From the NCBI RefSeq assembly GCF_036541335.1, contig NZ_JAZHBO010000001.1, forward strand, positions 248,001-312,000: a DNA stretch of 64,000 bases. Reading direction: 5' to 3'. The notes under the pieces were generated by a model. That model ran no database searches and had not been told where the DNA came from. It saw nothing but the letters and a program-made list of their open reading frames with translations. The position numbers were made by a program, and so were the translations under genes. Positions 1 through 8,033 of this stretch are shown one piece after another. Numbering within the stretch: the stretch's first letter is position 1; each line of letters begins with the position of its first letter. This DNA is from Aquilutibacter rugosus. GTDB taxonomy: Bacteria > Pseudomonadota > Gammaproteobacteria > Xanthomonadales > Xanthomonadaceae.

Positions 1-106
1 TGTCGGAACGGCGTTGCAGCGCCACATTCCTCGTCTCTACACGTCATTTTTTATGGATTTGTGAAGGCTTCACATGGAAATCTTCACGGTGCAATAACAT
101 GGCGAC

Positions 107-565
107 ATGACATCGCTCCCACTTTTCGAAACCGAGCCGGTTTCGGCCATTGCCTTCATTAGCCCTGCTAAGCCGGGACTCCAGCCTCAGGACATCGACT
201 GGTTCCTGATCGAAGGCCGTGCGTTTGCCCAAGAACACGGGCTCACCGGTGTCTCGCTCTACTGCGGTGATCAGTTTTTCCACTATGTCGAAGGCACTCG
301 CGCCGGCATACGCGCCGACCTCGAAAGGGTGAGTTCCGGCAAATTGCATCAGCCACCCGAGATCCTGATGCAGACCACCGAGACCACGCGTCACTTCAAC
401 TGTTGGTACATGGGCTTTACCGACTGCACCAACTCGAGCGCGCAGGAGCAATCCAACATTGACTGGCAAGCCATCCTACCGACCACTCGCGATACGCCCG
501 ATATGTCGAAGGGCATTCAACTGGTGACGCTGTACTGGAGTAAGTGGATCGCAGGCATGCGGTGA
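107..565 (+). CDS. BLUF-fold protein lacking the photoactive residues
   Basis: This 152-residue protein follows the BLUF (blue-light-using flavin) sensor pattern. It has an LTG turn at about 46-48, an FFHYVEG segment at 57-63 where the family has F-x-Q-x-x-EG, and an R-x-F-x-x-W-x-MGF segment near 95-104. The residues that bind and photoactivate flavin in known BLUF domains are changed: the early Tyr is Phe17, the Asn before the TG turn appears to be Ala41, and the central Gln is His59. Trp100 and Met102 are kept. The fold assignment is good, but light sensing is doubtful. No output domain is attached. The ATG at 107 is the only reasonable start and has no strong ribosome site. Confidence 0.7.
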   Translation: MTSLPLFETEPVSAIAFISPAKPGLQPQDIDWFLIEGRAFAQEHGLTGVSLYCGDQFFHYVEGTRAGIRADLERVSSGKLHQPPEILMQTTETTRHFNCWYMGFTDCTNSSAQEQSNIDWQAILPTTRDTPDMSKGIQLVTLYWSKWIAGMR

Positions 566-578
566 GAAGCAACTTAGG

Positions 579-664
579 AATCAAAAATCAAAAAACAAAA
601 AAAAGCGCCGGCCGGGTTGCCCCCATAGCCGGCGCTTTTGTTCTTACTTTTTTGATTTTTGATT
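579..664. repeat. Nested palindrome with 7-bp tandem arms (heptamer-repeat element)
   Basis: A perfect 17-bp inverted repeat (579-595 and 648-664) encloses the terminator hairpin at 601-639. The arms are built from 7-bp units of the type aatcaaa; the right arm continues as degenerate heptamers to about 676, into the lpdA stop codon. A second element of the same design lies at 33672-33790. Heptamer arrays are common in intergenic regions of Xanthomonadaceae, so this is probably a dispersed repeat family rather than a one-off. Confidence 0.7.
601..639. terminator. Bidirectional intrinsic terminator
   Basis: A perfect 12-bp stem (aaaagcgccggc at 601-612 with its complement at 628-639) has a 15-nt loop and A/T tracts on both sides. 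It can therefore end transcripts of the BLUF-fold gene on the plus strand and of the aceF-lpdA operon on the minus strand. Confidence 0.85.
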
Positions 665-673
665 CTTGATTTC

Positions 674-2491
674 TTATTTTTTCTTAGGTATGTACAAGTC
701 GGTGATGGTGCCGTCATACACTTCGGCTGCCATGCCCACCGACTCACCCAAGGTCGGATGCGGATGGATCGTCGCGCCGATGTCATGCACTTCGGCACCC
801 ATTTCGATTGCGAGACCGATCTCGGAAATCAGTTCACCGGCGTGCACGCCGACAATACCGCCACCGATGACGCGATGCGTGGCTTCGTCAAAGATCAGCT
901 TGGTAAAGCCCTCGGTGCGACCAATACCGATTGCGCGACCACTGGCTGCCCATGGAAACTTGCCGACGCCAATCTTTAGACCCTTGGCCTTCGCCTCGGT
1001 TTCGGTGACACCGACCCATGCGATTTCGGGGTTGGTATACGCAACCGAAGGAATGACTCGCGCGACCCATTCGCGCTTTTCGCCAAAGGCAACTTCGGCG
1101 GCGAGCTTGCCTTCGTGCGTGGCCTTGTGCGCGAGCATGGGCTGACCGACCAGATCACCGATTGCAAAAATATGCGGGGCGTTGGTGCGCATTTGGCGAT
1201 CGACCGGAATAAAGCCGCGATCGGTCACGGTGACGCCGGCCTTGTCCGCACCGATCTTGCCGCCATTCGGCGAGCGGCCGACAGCGACGAGGACGCGATC
1301 AAACACGGCGCTTTCGGGGGCTTTCCCACCCTCGGCAGCGGGCTCGAACTGCACGCGAATGCCATCGGCACCGGCTTGCGGATTGCTGGCTTTCACGCCC
1401 GTGTAGAAGGCGATACCTGCAGTTTTCAGGCGTGCCGTCAGTGGTTTGACCAGATCGGCATCGGCGCCCGGCATCAGCTGATCGGCAAACTCAACCACCG
1501 TCACTTTGCTGCCAAGCGCGCTGTACACCGTGGCCATTTCGAGACCGATGATGCCGCCACCGACCACGAGCAAGGAGCCCGGAATGTCGGCCAGGTTCAA
1601 GGCATCGGTCGAATCCATGATGCGCGGATCGTCCCATGGGAAGCCAGGCAACTTCACGGCTTGCGAGCCGGCAGCGATGATGCATTGTTCGAACGCAATC
1701 AACGTGGTCTTGCCGTCGTCGGCGGTCACTTCGAGTTCGTTCGGACTGATGAACTGACCGGTACCCTGCACCGTGCGCACCTTGCGTTGCTTGGCCATAC
1801 CGGCCAGGCCCTTGGTGAGCTGACCGACCACTTTCTCCTTGTAGGCACGGAGTTTGTCGATCTCGATTTGCGGCGCACCGAACGTGACACCGAAATCACC
1901 GGCATGCGCTGCGGATTCGATGACTTCGGATGCGTGCAGCAAGGCCTTGGACGGGATGCAGCCGACATTGAGGCACACGCCACCCAGGCTGGCGTAACGC
2001 TCAACCAGCACGGTATCCATGCCCAGATCGGCACTGCGGAAGGCCGCAGTATAGCCACCCGGACCCGCGCCCAGAACCAGCATGCGGCAGGTGACATCGG
2101 CGGTACGGCCACTGGCTCCGGCGGCTGTTGGTGCCGGTGCAGCAGGTGACTGGGCAACAGGTGCCGGTGCAGTTGGCGAAGGCGCGGTGGGCGCCGACAC
2201 CGCAGCGGGCGCCGGTGCGGCAGCAGCCGACGAAGCGGCCACGGCGGCATCGCCTTCGGCTTCGATGACGGCGACGACACTGCCTTCGGAAACGGTGTCG
2301 CCCACTTTGACGGACAGACTGCGGATCACACCGGCCTGCGAGGCCGGCACTTCCATGGTGGCTTTGTCGGACTCGAGCGTTACCAGCCCCTGATCGACTT
2401 CGACGCGATCACCGACCTTGACGAGCAACTCGATGACGGGAACGTTGTCGTAACCGCCGATATCAGGAACTTTCAGTTCAATGGTCGCCAT
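674..2491 (-). CDS. lpdA: Dihydrolipoyl dehydrogenase (E3) with N-terminal lipoyl domain
   Basis: This is the FAD-dependent E3 component, which reoxidises dihydrolipoamide with NAD+ in the cytoplasm. The start at 2491 gives 605 residues beginning MATIEL, 10 nt after the aceF stop and behind a GAGGG site; an upstream in-frame start would add an unlikely tail. Residues 1-80 form a lipoyl domain with the lipoyl lysine Lys43 in ESDKATMEV. An Ala/Pro linker follows to about 130, then FAD-binding GAGPGG (141-146), the redox disulfide Cys173/Cys178, and the catalytic His578/Glu583 in HPTLGE. Lipoylated E3 is known from Neisseria and Ralstonia pyruvate dehydrogenases. It is the only E3 gene in the window, so it may also serve the 2-oxoacid dehydrogenase at 22.6-26.1 kb (inference). 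Confidence 0.97.
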   Translation of the reverse strand: MATIELKVPDIGGYDNVPVIELLVKVGDRVEVDQGLVTLESDKATMEVPASQAGVIRSLSVKVGDTVSEGSVVAVIEAEGDAAVAASSAAAAPAPAAVSAPTAPSPTAPAPVAQSPAAPAPTAAGASGRTADVTCRMLVLGAGPGGYTAAFRSADLGMDTVLVERYASLGGVCLNVGCIPSKALLHASEVIESAAHAGDFGVTFGAPQIEIDKLRAYKEKVVGQLTKGLAGMAKQRKVRTVQGTGQFISPNELEVTADDGKTTLIAFEQCIIAAGSQAVKLPGFPWDDPRIMDSTDALNLADIPGSLLVVGGGIIGLEMATVYSALGSKVTVVEFADQLMPGADADLVKPLTARLKTAGIAFYTGVKASNPQAGADGIRVQFEPAAEGGKAPESAVFDRVLVAVGRSPNGGKIGADKAGVTVTDRGFIPVDRQMRTNAPHIFAIGDLVGQPMLAHKATHEGKLAAEVAFGEKREWVARVIPSVAYTNPEIAWVGVTETEAKAKGLKIGVGKFPWAASGRAIGIGRTEGFTKLIFDEATHRVIGGGIVGVHAGELISEIGLAIEMGAEVHDIGATIHPHPTLGESVGMAAEVYDGTITDLYIPKKK

Positions 2492-2501
2492 GTGTGTGCC
2501 C

Positions 2502-3875
2502 TCAGACCAGTGCGCGACGCATGTCGCCCAGCAGTTTGGACAGGTCCGCAGCGAAGCGGGCGGCGGCGGCGCCATCAATCACGCGATGGTCGTAGCTCAA
2601 CGACAGCGGCAAAATCAGACGCGGCACAAATTCCTTGCCGTTCCAGACCGGCTTCATATCCGAGCGCGAGACACCGAGGATGGCGACTTCGGGTGCGTTG
2701 ACGATTGGCGTGAACTTGGTGCCACCGATGCCGCCCAGTGAGCTGATCGAGAAGCAGCCGCCGGTCATGTCTGCAGGGCCCAACTTGCCATCGCGCGCTT
2801 TCTTGGCCAGCTCCGACATCTCGACCGCGATCTGCGAGACGGACTTTTTATCAACGTCGCGAATCACCGGCACAACCAGGCCATTCGGCGTATCGGCGGC
2901 AAAGCCAATGTGCACGTATTTCTTGAGGATCAGGTTCTCGCCATCGAGCGAGCTGTTGAACGTGGGATATTTGCGCAGCAAGTTAGCGCAGGCCTTGATC
3001 AGGAAGGCCAACATGGTGAACTTGACGCCTTGCTTTTCGTACTCTTTGTTGAGCGACTGGCGCAGGGCTTCGAGTTCGGTGATGTCCGCGTCTTCGTGCT
3101 GCGTGACGTGCGGAATCATGACCCAGTTGCGGGCCAGGTTCGCACCCGAGATCTTTTGGATGCGCGACAGCGGCTTGGATTCGATCTCGCCGAACTTGGC
3201 AAAATCAACCTTGGGCCAGGGCAGCAAGTTGAGTTCGCCGCCACCGGTGACTCCACCGGCGGTAGCGCCGCTACCGGCTGCGTTGCTCAGAATGCCCTTC
3301 ACGAACTGCTGCACGTCTTGCTTGCTGATGCGGCCGTTGCGTTCGGATCCCTTTACTTGCGACAGATCCACGCCGAGCTCGCGTGCAAACAGGCGGATGG
3401 CCGGCGATGCATACGGGACCTTGGAAGGATCGACCGCATCGGCATCGAACGCGACCGGTGGTGTGGACGGCGCGCCGGCGCTAGGCGCTGCGTTGTCGTG
3501 CGGCGTTTGCGGTGCGGCGGCTTGAGCCGGCGTGCCGGTTGCCGGTTCAACCCGCTCACCGGTTTCGGCAGCAGGAGCGCTCGCGGCCGGCGCCGGGGCG
3601 GCGGCCGGTGCCGGTGCGGCGGCAGTCTCACCCGCGGCCAGCTCGATCTCGGCGATGGCGCTGCCTTCGGACACGGAGTCACCGACTTTGACCAGAATCG
3701 CCTTGACCACACCGGCGGCGCTGCTGGGCACCTCCATGGTGGCCTTGTCCGACTCGAGCGTCACCAGACCCTGATCGAGAGAGACGGTGTCACCTACATT
3801 GACGAGAATTTCAATGACAGGGACGTTGTCATACCCGCCAATGTCGGGAACGAGAGCTTGAATGGTGTCGGCCAT
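2502..3875 (-). CDS. aceF: Pyruvate dehydrogenase E2, dihydrolipoamide acetyltransferase
   Basis: This is the core acetyltransferase of the pyruvate dehydrogenase complex, passing acetyl groups from E1 to CoA. The 457-residue form starting MADTIQ at 3875 is preferred because the lipoyl domain begins there. One lipoyl domain (Lys44 in ESDKATMEV) is followed by an Ala/Pro linker, a peripheral-subunit-binding domain at about 154-190 and a catalytic domain ending in the HxxxDG motif (His430, Asp434). E. coli AceF has three lipoyl domains; this one has a single domain, but the partner E3 carries another. It is first in the aceF-lpdA operon. The matching E1, aceE, is at 46.4-49.1 kb. Confidence 0.97.
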   Translation of the reverse strand: MADTIQALVPDIGGYDNVPVIEILVNVGDTVSLDQGLVTLESDKATMEVPSSAAGVVKAILVKVGDSVSEGSAIAEIELAAGETAAAPAPAAAPAPAASAPAAETGERVEPATGTPAQAAAPQTPHDNAAPSAGAPSTPPVAFDADAVDPSKVPYASPAIRLFARELGVDLSQVKGSERNGRISKQDVQQFVKGILSNAAGSGATAGGVTGGGELNLLPWPKVDFAKFGEIESKPLSRIQKISGANLARNWVMIPHVTQHEDADITELEALRQSLNKEYEKQGVKFTMLAFLIKACANLLRKYPTFNSSLDGENLILKKYVHIGFAADTPNGLVVPVIRDVDKKSVSQIAVEMSELAKKARDGKLGPADMTGGCFSISSLGGIGGTKFTPIVNAPEVAILGVSRSDMKPVWNGKEFVPRLILPLSLSYDHRVIDGAAAARFAADLSKLLGDMRRALV

Positions 3876-3971
3876 GATGCGAGTCAGAATCGAGGGGCAA
3901 TGGCCTTTTATTGTGCCGCATTGGCCCCGCATTGGGTACCATGGTTAATTGACTGATTCCGGACGGTGACC

Positions 3972-4454
3972 ATGCCCTCTTTTGATGTTGTGTCCGAAGT
4001 GGACACCCACGAACTGACCAATGCCATCGACCAGGCCAATCGCGAGCTGAGCACACGCTTTGATTTCAAGGGCGTCGATGCCAAATTCGAGCGCGAGGAT
4101 CAGGTCATTGTGCAGTCGGCACCCAGCGAGTTCCAACTTCAGCAGATGCTGGATATCCTGCGTGCGCGCCTGATCGCCCGCGGTATTGACGTGCGTTGCC
4201 TGGATTTTGGCGATGTCGAAACCAATGTCGCCGGTTCGCGCCAGAAAATTACCGTGCGCCAGGGTATTGAGCGGGATCTGGCGAAAAAAATCCAAAGCAA
4301 GATCAAAGATGCCAAGCTCAAGGTGGATTCGCAAATCAACGGCGACAAGTTGCGTGTCACCGGCAAAAAGCGCGATGACCTGCAGACCGCGATGGCGCTG
4401 CTGCGCGGTTCCGAGTTCGAGCTGCCCTTGCAGTTCGACAATTTCCGCGACTGA
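3972..4454 (+). CDS. yajQ: YajQ-family nucleotide-binding protein
   Basis: This 160-residue protein opens with MPSFDVVSEVD, the typical YajQ N-terminus, so the ATG at 3972 is preferred over an in-frame GTG at 3966. It has the two ferredoxin-like halves of the family and a conserved end (FELPLQFDNFRD). YajQ proteins bind nucleotides; the Xanthomonas campestris homologue is reported as a cyclic di-GMP effector linked to virulence gene control. It is transcribed divergently from aceF and 9 nt ahead of the DUF1415 gene, so those two are probably co-transcribed. Confidence 0.95.
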   Translation: MPSFDVVSEVDTHELTNAIDQANRELSTRFDFKGVDAKFEREDQVIVQSAPSEFQLQQMLDILRARLIARGIDVRCLDFGDVETNVAGSRQKITVRQGIERDLAKKIQSKIKDAKLKVDSQINGDKLRVTGKKRDDLQTAMALLRGSEFELPLQFDNFRD

Positions 4455-4463
4455 GGCACTGAC

Positions 4464-5021
4464 ATGACCCACCCCGACGAAGACGAGGTCCTCGCCCGCA
4501 CCCGCCAGTGGATCGAGCGCGCAGTGATCGGCCTGAATCTGTGCCCGTTCGCCAAAGCCGTCTACGTCAAGCAGCAAGTCCGGCTGATCGTGAGCGACGC
4601 CACCACCGAAACGGCCTTGCTCGCTCAACTGGGCGAAGAGTTGTCCCTGCTCCGCGACACCCCACCCGATCAGATTGACACCACGCTGATCGTGCATCCG
4701 CAAGTGCTGCAGTCCTTTTTGGATTACAACGATTTTCTCGACTTGGCCGATGGCCTGGTCTCGGAGATGGGACTGGAGGGCGATATCCAAGTGGCGTCGT
4801 TCCATCCGGATTATCAGTTCGCCGACACCGACCCCGATGATGTCGGCAATAACACCAACCGCTCGCCCTACCCGACTTTGCATCTGCTGCGCGAGGCCTC
4901 GATTGACCGTGCCGTGGCAGCGTATCCGGATCCTTCGCTACTGTTTGAGCGCAATATCGAAATTGTCGAGGAGCTCGGCGCGGACGGGTGGGACCGCCTA
5001 ATGAATAGCGAGTCGCACTAG
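4464..5021 (+). CDS. DUF1415 family protein
   Basis: A 185-residue soluble protein with the DUF1415 pattern: TRxWIExAVIGLNLCPFA near the N-terminus, a DTTLIVHP segment in the middle and NRSPYPTLHLLRE near 130-145. The function is unknown. The conserved Cys in LNLCPFA and the conserved His and Asp residues would suit a catalytic or metal-binding role, but that is speculation. It starts 9 nt after yajQ and its stop overlaps the convergent DUF1801 gene by 4 bp, leaving no room for a terminator between them. Confidence 0.9.
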   Translation: MTHPDEDEVLARTRQWIERAVIGLNLCPFAKAVYVKQQVRLIVSDATTETALLAQLGEELSLLRDTPPDQIDTTLIVHPQVLQSFLDYNDFLDLADGLVSEMGLEGDIQVASFHPDYQFADTDPDDVGNNTNRSPYPTLHLLREASIDRAVAAYPDPSLLFERNIEIVEELGADGWDRLMNSESH

Positions 5022-5434
5022 CCCCACTGGCGTTTGATCTCGCTGACCGAATGACGGACCAGTTGCTCAAGCACCTGCAGATCGACATCGGCCAACTTGC
5101 GAATGTATAGGCAGGATTTTCCCATGCGATGCTTGCCAAGACGCTCGAACAGTTCCTGACTGTCCTCGGCACCGGCCATTAAATACACCGTGATGTCCTT
5201 AGCGCGGTTGGCAAAGCCCGTGACCGCCCACTCGCCAGAATGGCCACTGGCATATCGGTACTGATAGTGATCAAATCCGATAATGCTCGGGCCCCACATC
5301 ACAGCGGGTTTGCCGGTCACGCGCTGCATCAGTTCGTGCAGTTGCAGCAAGTCGCTGCGACGTGCCTCGTCAGGAATCTCTGCGATGAACTGTAGAGGAT
5401 CAACCGCTGTGGGTTTGGTCTTGGCTTCGCTCAT
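5018..5434 (-). CDS. DUF1801 domain protein
   Basis: A 138-residue cytoplasmic protein of the DUF1801 (YdhG-like) fold, recognised from DLLQLHELMQRVTGKPAVMWG, the central GFxxYxY segment and a C-terminal GKSCLYIRKLADVD stretch. The biochemical role is unknown. Its ATG overlaps the homoserine dehydrogenase stop in an ATGA arrangement, so it is the third, translationally coupled gene of the riboswitch-controlled metB operon. That places it under SAM control, although nothing in the sequence explains a link to methionine. Confidence 0.88.
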   Translation of the reverse strand: MSEAKTKPTAVDPLQFIAEIPDEARRSDLLQLHELMQRVTGKPAVMWGPSIIGFDHYQYRYASGHSGEWAVTGFANRAKDITVYLMAGAEDSQELFERLGKHRMGKSCLYIRKLADVDLQVLEQLVRHSVSEIKRQWG

Positions 5435-6579
5435 GCATACAGCTTAGCAACTCGCAAGGCGTCATCGAGCAAACCGGCCGCGGTGACTTGCGCGCCGGCA
5501 CCCGGCCCTTGAATCACCAGCGGTTGTTCGCAATAGCGGTCACTCCAGATCGCGATGCGGTTGTCAGTCCCGGCACCGCCTGCCAGGGGATGCGACGGTG
5601 GTAGTGACTGCAGACCGACCTGCGCCTGCCATTGGCCGTTGGAGTCGCGTTCGAGCACTGCCAGATGACGCAGCACCTCGCCCTGGCGATAAGCCTGCGC
5701 AAATGCCTGCTTCAGCGGAGCATCCAGCGCGTCAAGCTGTTCGATGGCTATGTTTGCGGGCAATTCACGCAATGACTCGGGCACCAGCGACTGCACCTGC
5801 ACGGCCTCGGATGCGAGCGCCACCCCGGCACTACGGGCAAGAATCAGAATCTTGCGGCGGACGTCTTCGCCTGAGAGGTCGTCGCGCGGATCGGGTTCGG
5901 TGTACCCCTTAGCGCCCGCTTCTCGAACCCAACCGCTAAACGGACGCATGCCGTCGTACTGATTGAACAGCCAGGCCAACGAGCCCGACAGCACTCCGGC
6001 AATGCGCGTGATGCGGTCACCGCCTTCGCGCAGTTCACGAATGCTGCGGATCACCGGCAAACCGGCACCTACCGTGGCACTGTCCCCGTACTGCGTGGAG
6101 CCCAGTTCGCGCGCACGCTGCAGAGCCTCGAACCGCTGCAAACCGGCGCCCTGCCCCAACTTGCACGCTGTCACCACGTGGATGCCGCGTTCGAGCCACT
6201 GTGCTTGACGGGCTGCAACAATGTCGCTGGCAGTCGCGTCAATAATGAGACGCAGACCGGTGGCGCCCAGACTGGATTCGACCGCATCCAAGTCAGCAGC
6301 GCTAATGCTTGGCGATCCTTGTAGCGTGCGAATGCCATTGCTTTGGCCAGCGCGCACCTGTTGTGCAACCGTCAGCGGGCAAACATCAACATCAACCCGG
6401 GCAGCGTGGCGCGAGTTGGCCACATGCACGATGCGTAACGGATGCTTGAATTCCTGCGCCTGCCACTGCTGCAGGCGATCCAGGACTGCACTACCCACAG
6501 TACCCAGGCCCAGCAGTGCCACCTTCACTTCCTGCGCCGGTGCGTGGGTCGCGAAGGCCGAGCGGACCACCGCGCTCAT
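5431..6579 (-). CDS. Homoserine dehydrogenase (monofunctional)
   Basis: Reduces aspartate semialdehyde to homoserine, the branch point to Met and Thr. The start at 6579 gives 382 residues and overlaps the metB stop as ATGA; the ORF could be extended 6 codons upstream. A Rossmann motif GLGTVG lies at 24-29. The substrate-site signature GYTEPDPRDDLSG, followed by V-x-RKILILAR, matches the C-terminal half of E. coli ThrA and MetL closely. No N-terminal aspartokinase domain and no clear ACT domain are present, so this is a stand-alone enzyme. Its place behind metB under a SAM riboswitch suggests that it feeds methionine synthesis. Confidence 0.95.
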   Translation of the reverse strand: MSAVVRSAFATHAPAQEVKVALLGLGTVGSAVLDRLQQWQAQEFKHPLRIVHVANSRHAARVDVDVCPLTVAQQVRAGQSNGIRTLQGSPSISAADLDAVESSLGATGLRLIIDATASDIVAARQAQWLERGIHVVTACKLGQGAGLQRFEALQRARELGSTQYGDSATVGAGLPVIRSIRELREGGDRITRIAGVLSGSLAWLFNQYDGMRPFSGWVREAGAKGYTEPDPRDDLSGEDVRRKILILARSAGVALASEAVQVQSLVPESLRELPANIAIEQLDALDAPLKQAFAQAYRQGEVLRHLAVLERDSNGQWQAQVGLQSLPPSHPLAGGAGTDNRIAIWSDRYCEQPLVIQGPGAGAQVTAAGLLDDALRVAKLYA

Positions 6580-7775
6580 GCCGCTGCTTCCGGGCAACAG
6601 ACGAACGCATCTGCAACCGCATCGAGAGCTGCGCGAAGATCGGCGACCAGATCATCGGCATGTTCGATGCCCACCGACAGACGCAGCAGGCCTTCGCTGA
6701 TGCCAGCCTCCAGGCGCGCCTCGGGCGACATGGCGGCATGGGTCATGGTGGCCGGGTGCGCAATCAGACTCTCGACACCGCCTAGGGATTCCGCCAGCGT
6801 GAACAGTTGCAGCGACTCGACCAGGGCCTTTGCGGCGTCACGCCCGCCGATCAGTTCAAAACTCAGCATGGCACCAAAACCCTGCTGCTGGCGTGCTGCG
6901 ATGGCATGGCCCGGATGCGCGGGCAGACCCGGATAATGCAGTGCCGCCACCGCCGGATGCGAGTTCAGCAGCTCCACGATCGCCTGCGTGTTGTCCTGAT
7001 GCACACGCAGGCGCGCATCCAGAGTGCGCAAACCGCGCAGGGTCAGGAAGCTGTCGAAGGGCGAACCCGTCAGGCCCAGGCAATTGGCCCACCAGGTCAG
7101 TTCGGTATGCAGGGCGGCGTCGGCAGCCACCACGGCGCCGCCGACCACATCGCTATGGCCATTGATGTATTTGGTGGTCGAATGCACCACCACGTCGGCC
7201 CCGAATGCAATCGGCTGCTGCAGCGCCGGCGACAGGAATGTGTTGTCCACTACCGCCAAGGCACCGACGGCATGCGCCGCACCGATCACCGCTTCGAGAT
7301 CGGTAATACGCAGGAGCGGGTTCGACGGCGTTTCAATCCACACCACTTTGGGCTGACGTGCCAAGGCCTGCTGCCAGGACTCGTTACAAGTCAGATCCGC
7401 CGTCACCAGTTCGAAGGCACCCTTGGCCGCCAACGCATTGAACAGGCGCCAGCTGCCGCCGTAGCCGTCGTGCGGAACCACCAGCACATCACCCGGACGC
7501 AGCAAGGCGTTCACCACCAGATTGATGGCGCCCATGCCCGTGGCGGTAATGACGCCGCCGGCGCCGCCTTCGAGATCGGCAAGTGCCTGACCCAGCAGAT
7601 CCCGCGTCGGATTGCCGCTGCGCGTGTAGTCGTACTGACGCTTCTGATCAAAACCCACAAAGCTGAAATTGCTCGACAGCACAATCGGCGGCACCACGGC
7701 ACCATGCGCGATGTCGCGATCAATACCGGCACGAACGGCGGTGGTCGTCAGGGAAGTTTTGGCTGCAAAGGTCAT
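6576..7775 (-). CDS. metB: Cystathionine gamma-synthase
   Basis: A PLP enzyme of 399 residues, the usual length, that joins an activated homoserine ester to cysteine to make cystathionine. It is near-colinear with E. coli MetB: DYTRSGNPTRD at 49-59, PHDGYGG at 101-107, DNTFLSPALQ at 177-186, and the PLP lysine Lys202 in HSTTKY. The use of O-succinyl- versus O-acetyl-homoserine, or direct sulfhydrylation, cannot be decided from sequence. It is the first gene of metB-homoserine dehydrogenase-DUF1801, with a SAM-I riboswitch in its leader and a start codon that can be sequestered in a hairpin. Confidence 0.94.
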   Translation of the reverse strand: MTFAAKTSLTTTAVRAGIDRDIAHGAVVPPIVLSSNFSFVGFDQKRQYDYTRSGNPTRDLLGQALADLEGGAGGVITATGMGAINLVVNALLRPGDVLVVPHDGYGGSWRLFNALAAKGAFELVTADLTCNESWQQALARQPKVVWIETPSNPLLRITDLEAVIGAAHAVGALAVVDNTFLSPALQQPIAFGADVVVHSTTKYINGHSDVVGGAVVAADAALHTELTWWANCLGLTGSPFDSFLTLRGLRTLDARLRVHQDNTQAIVELLNSHPAVAALHYPGLPAHPGHAIAARQQQGFGAMLSFELIGGRDAAKALVESLQLFTLAESLGGVESLIAHPATMTHAAMSPEARLEAGISEGLLRLSVGIEHADDLVADLRAALDAVADAFVCCPEAAA

Positions 7776-7812
7776 GGTCGCTCCGGTCTCGAATAAGGGT
7801 CAAAACGACCAT
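7774..7812 (-). promoter_or_regulatory. Start-codon hairpin, putative riboswitch expression platform
   Basis: A 7-bp inverted repeat, ATGGTCG (7806-7812) and CGACCAT (7774-7780), covers the AT of the metB start codon and encloses the likely ribosome site CCGGAG on the minus strand. It lies between the SAM-I aptamer and metB. Formation of the hairpin would block translation initiation, which suggests translational rather than terminator-based control. How ligand binding is coupled to it is inferred. Confidence 0.55.
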
Positions 7813-7858
7813 CGAGTGGATTGCGACGAGCTGCCCCCAATTAGGGCGCGACACGTAG

Positions 7859-7970
7859 CCATCTGCCGATACGAAGACCGTACCGCTGGAATTGGCACCT
7901 GGCATCGCAGCTGGGCTGCGGCTCGGTTGCCCCGACGTCAAAGGGCCAGTCCCTCGGTCGGTCTCGATGG
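7859..7970 (-). ncRNA. SAM-I (S-box) riboswitch
   Basis: Read on the minus strand, the leader contains the invariant S-box blocks in order: GAGGGACTGGCCC, GGCAACC and GGTGCCAATTCC. The helices also fit. P1 is CCATC with GATGG at the ends. P2 has CCGAC with GTCGG around the kink-turn. P3 is CGCAGC with GCTGCG. P4 is a 7-bp stem closed by a GTCTT loop. SAM-I aptamers bind S-adenosylmethionine and repress methionine genes. The aptamer sits about 85 nt upstream of metB. Confidence 0.96.
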
Positions 7971-7979
7971 TATGAGCGC

Positions 7980-8008
7980 AGTCTGACAGGTCTTTTTTTA
8001 CTTGTCAA
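7980..8008 (-). promoter_or_regulatory. Putative promoter of the metB operon leader
   Basis: On the minus strand a perfect -35 TTGACA (8003-8008) is followed after 17 nt by CAGACT (7980-7985), preceded by a TGT that gives an extended -10. Transcription would begin about 10 nt upstream of the riboswitch P1 stem, as expected for a leader riboswitch. The -10 hexamer itself is weak. Confidence 0.55.
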
Positions 8009-8031
8009 TCTCTTCATGCGGATGAAGAGAT
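8008..8031. terminator. Hairpin after rsuA
   Basis: A perfect 10-bp inverted repeat (atctcttcat, loop gcgg, complement) starts 3 nt after the rsuA stop. It lacks a T-tract on the minus strand. It may slow or end rsuA transcripts before the metB promoter, but it is not a classical intrinsic terminator. Confidence 0.45.
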
Positions 8032-8033
8032 AT

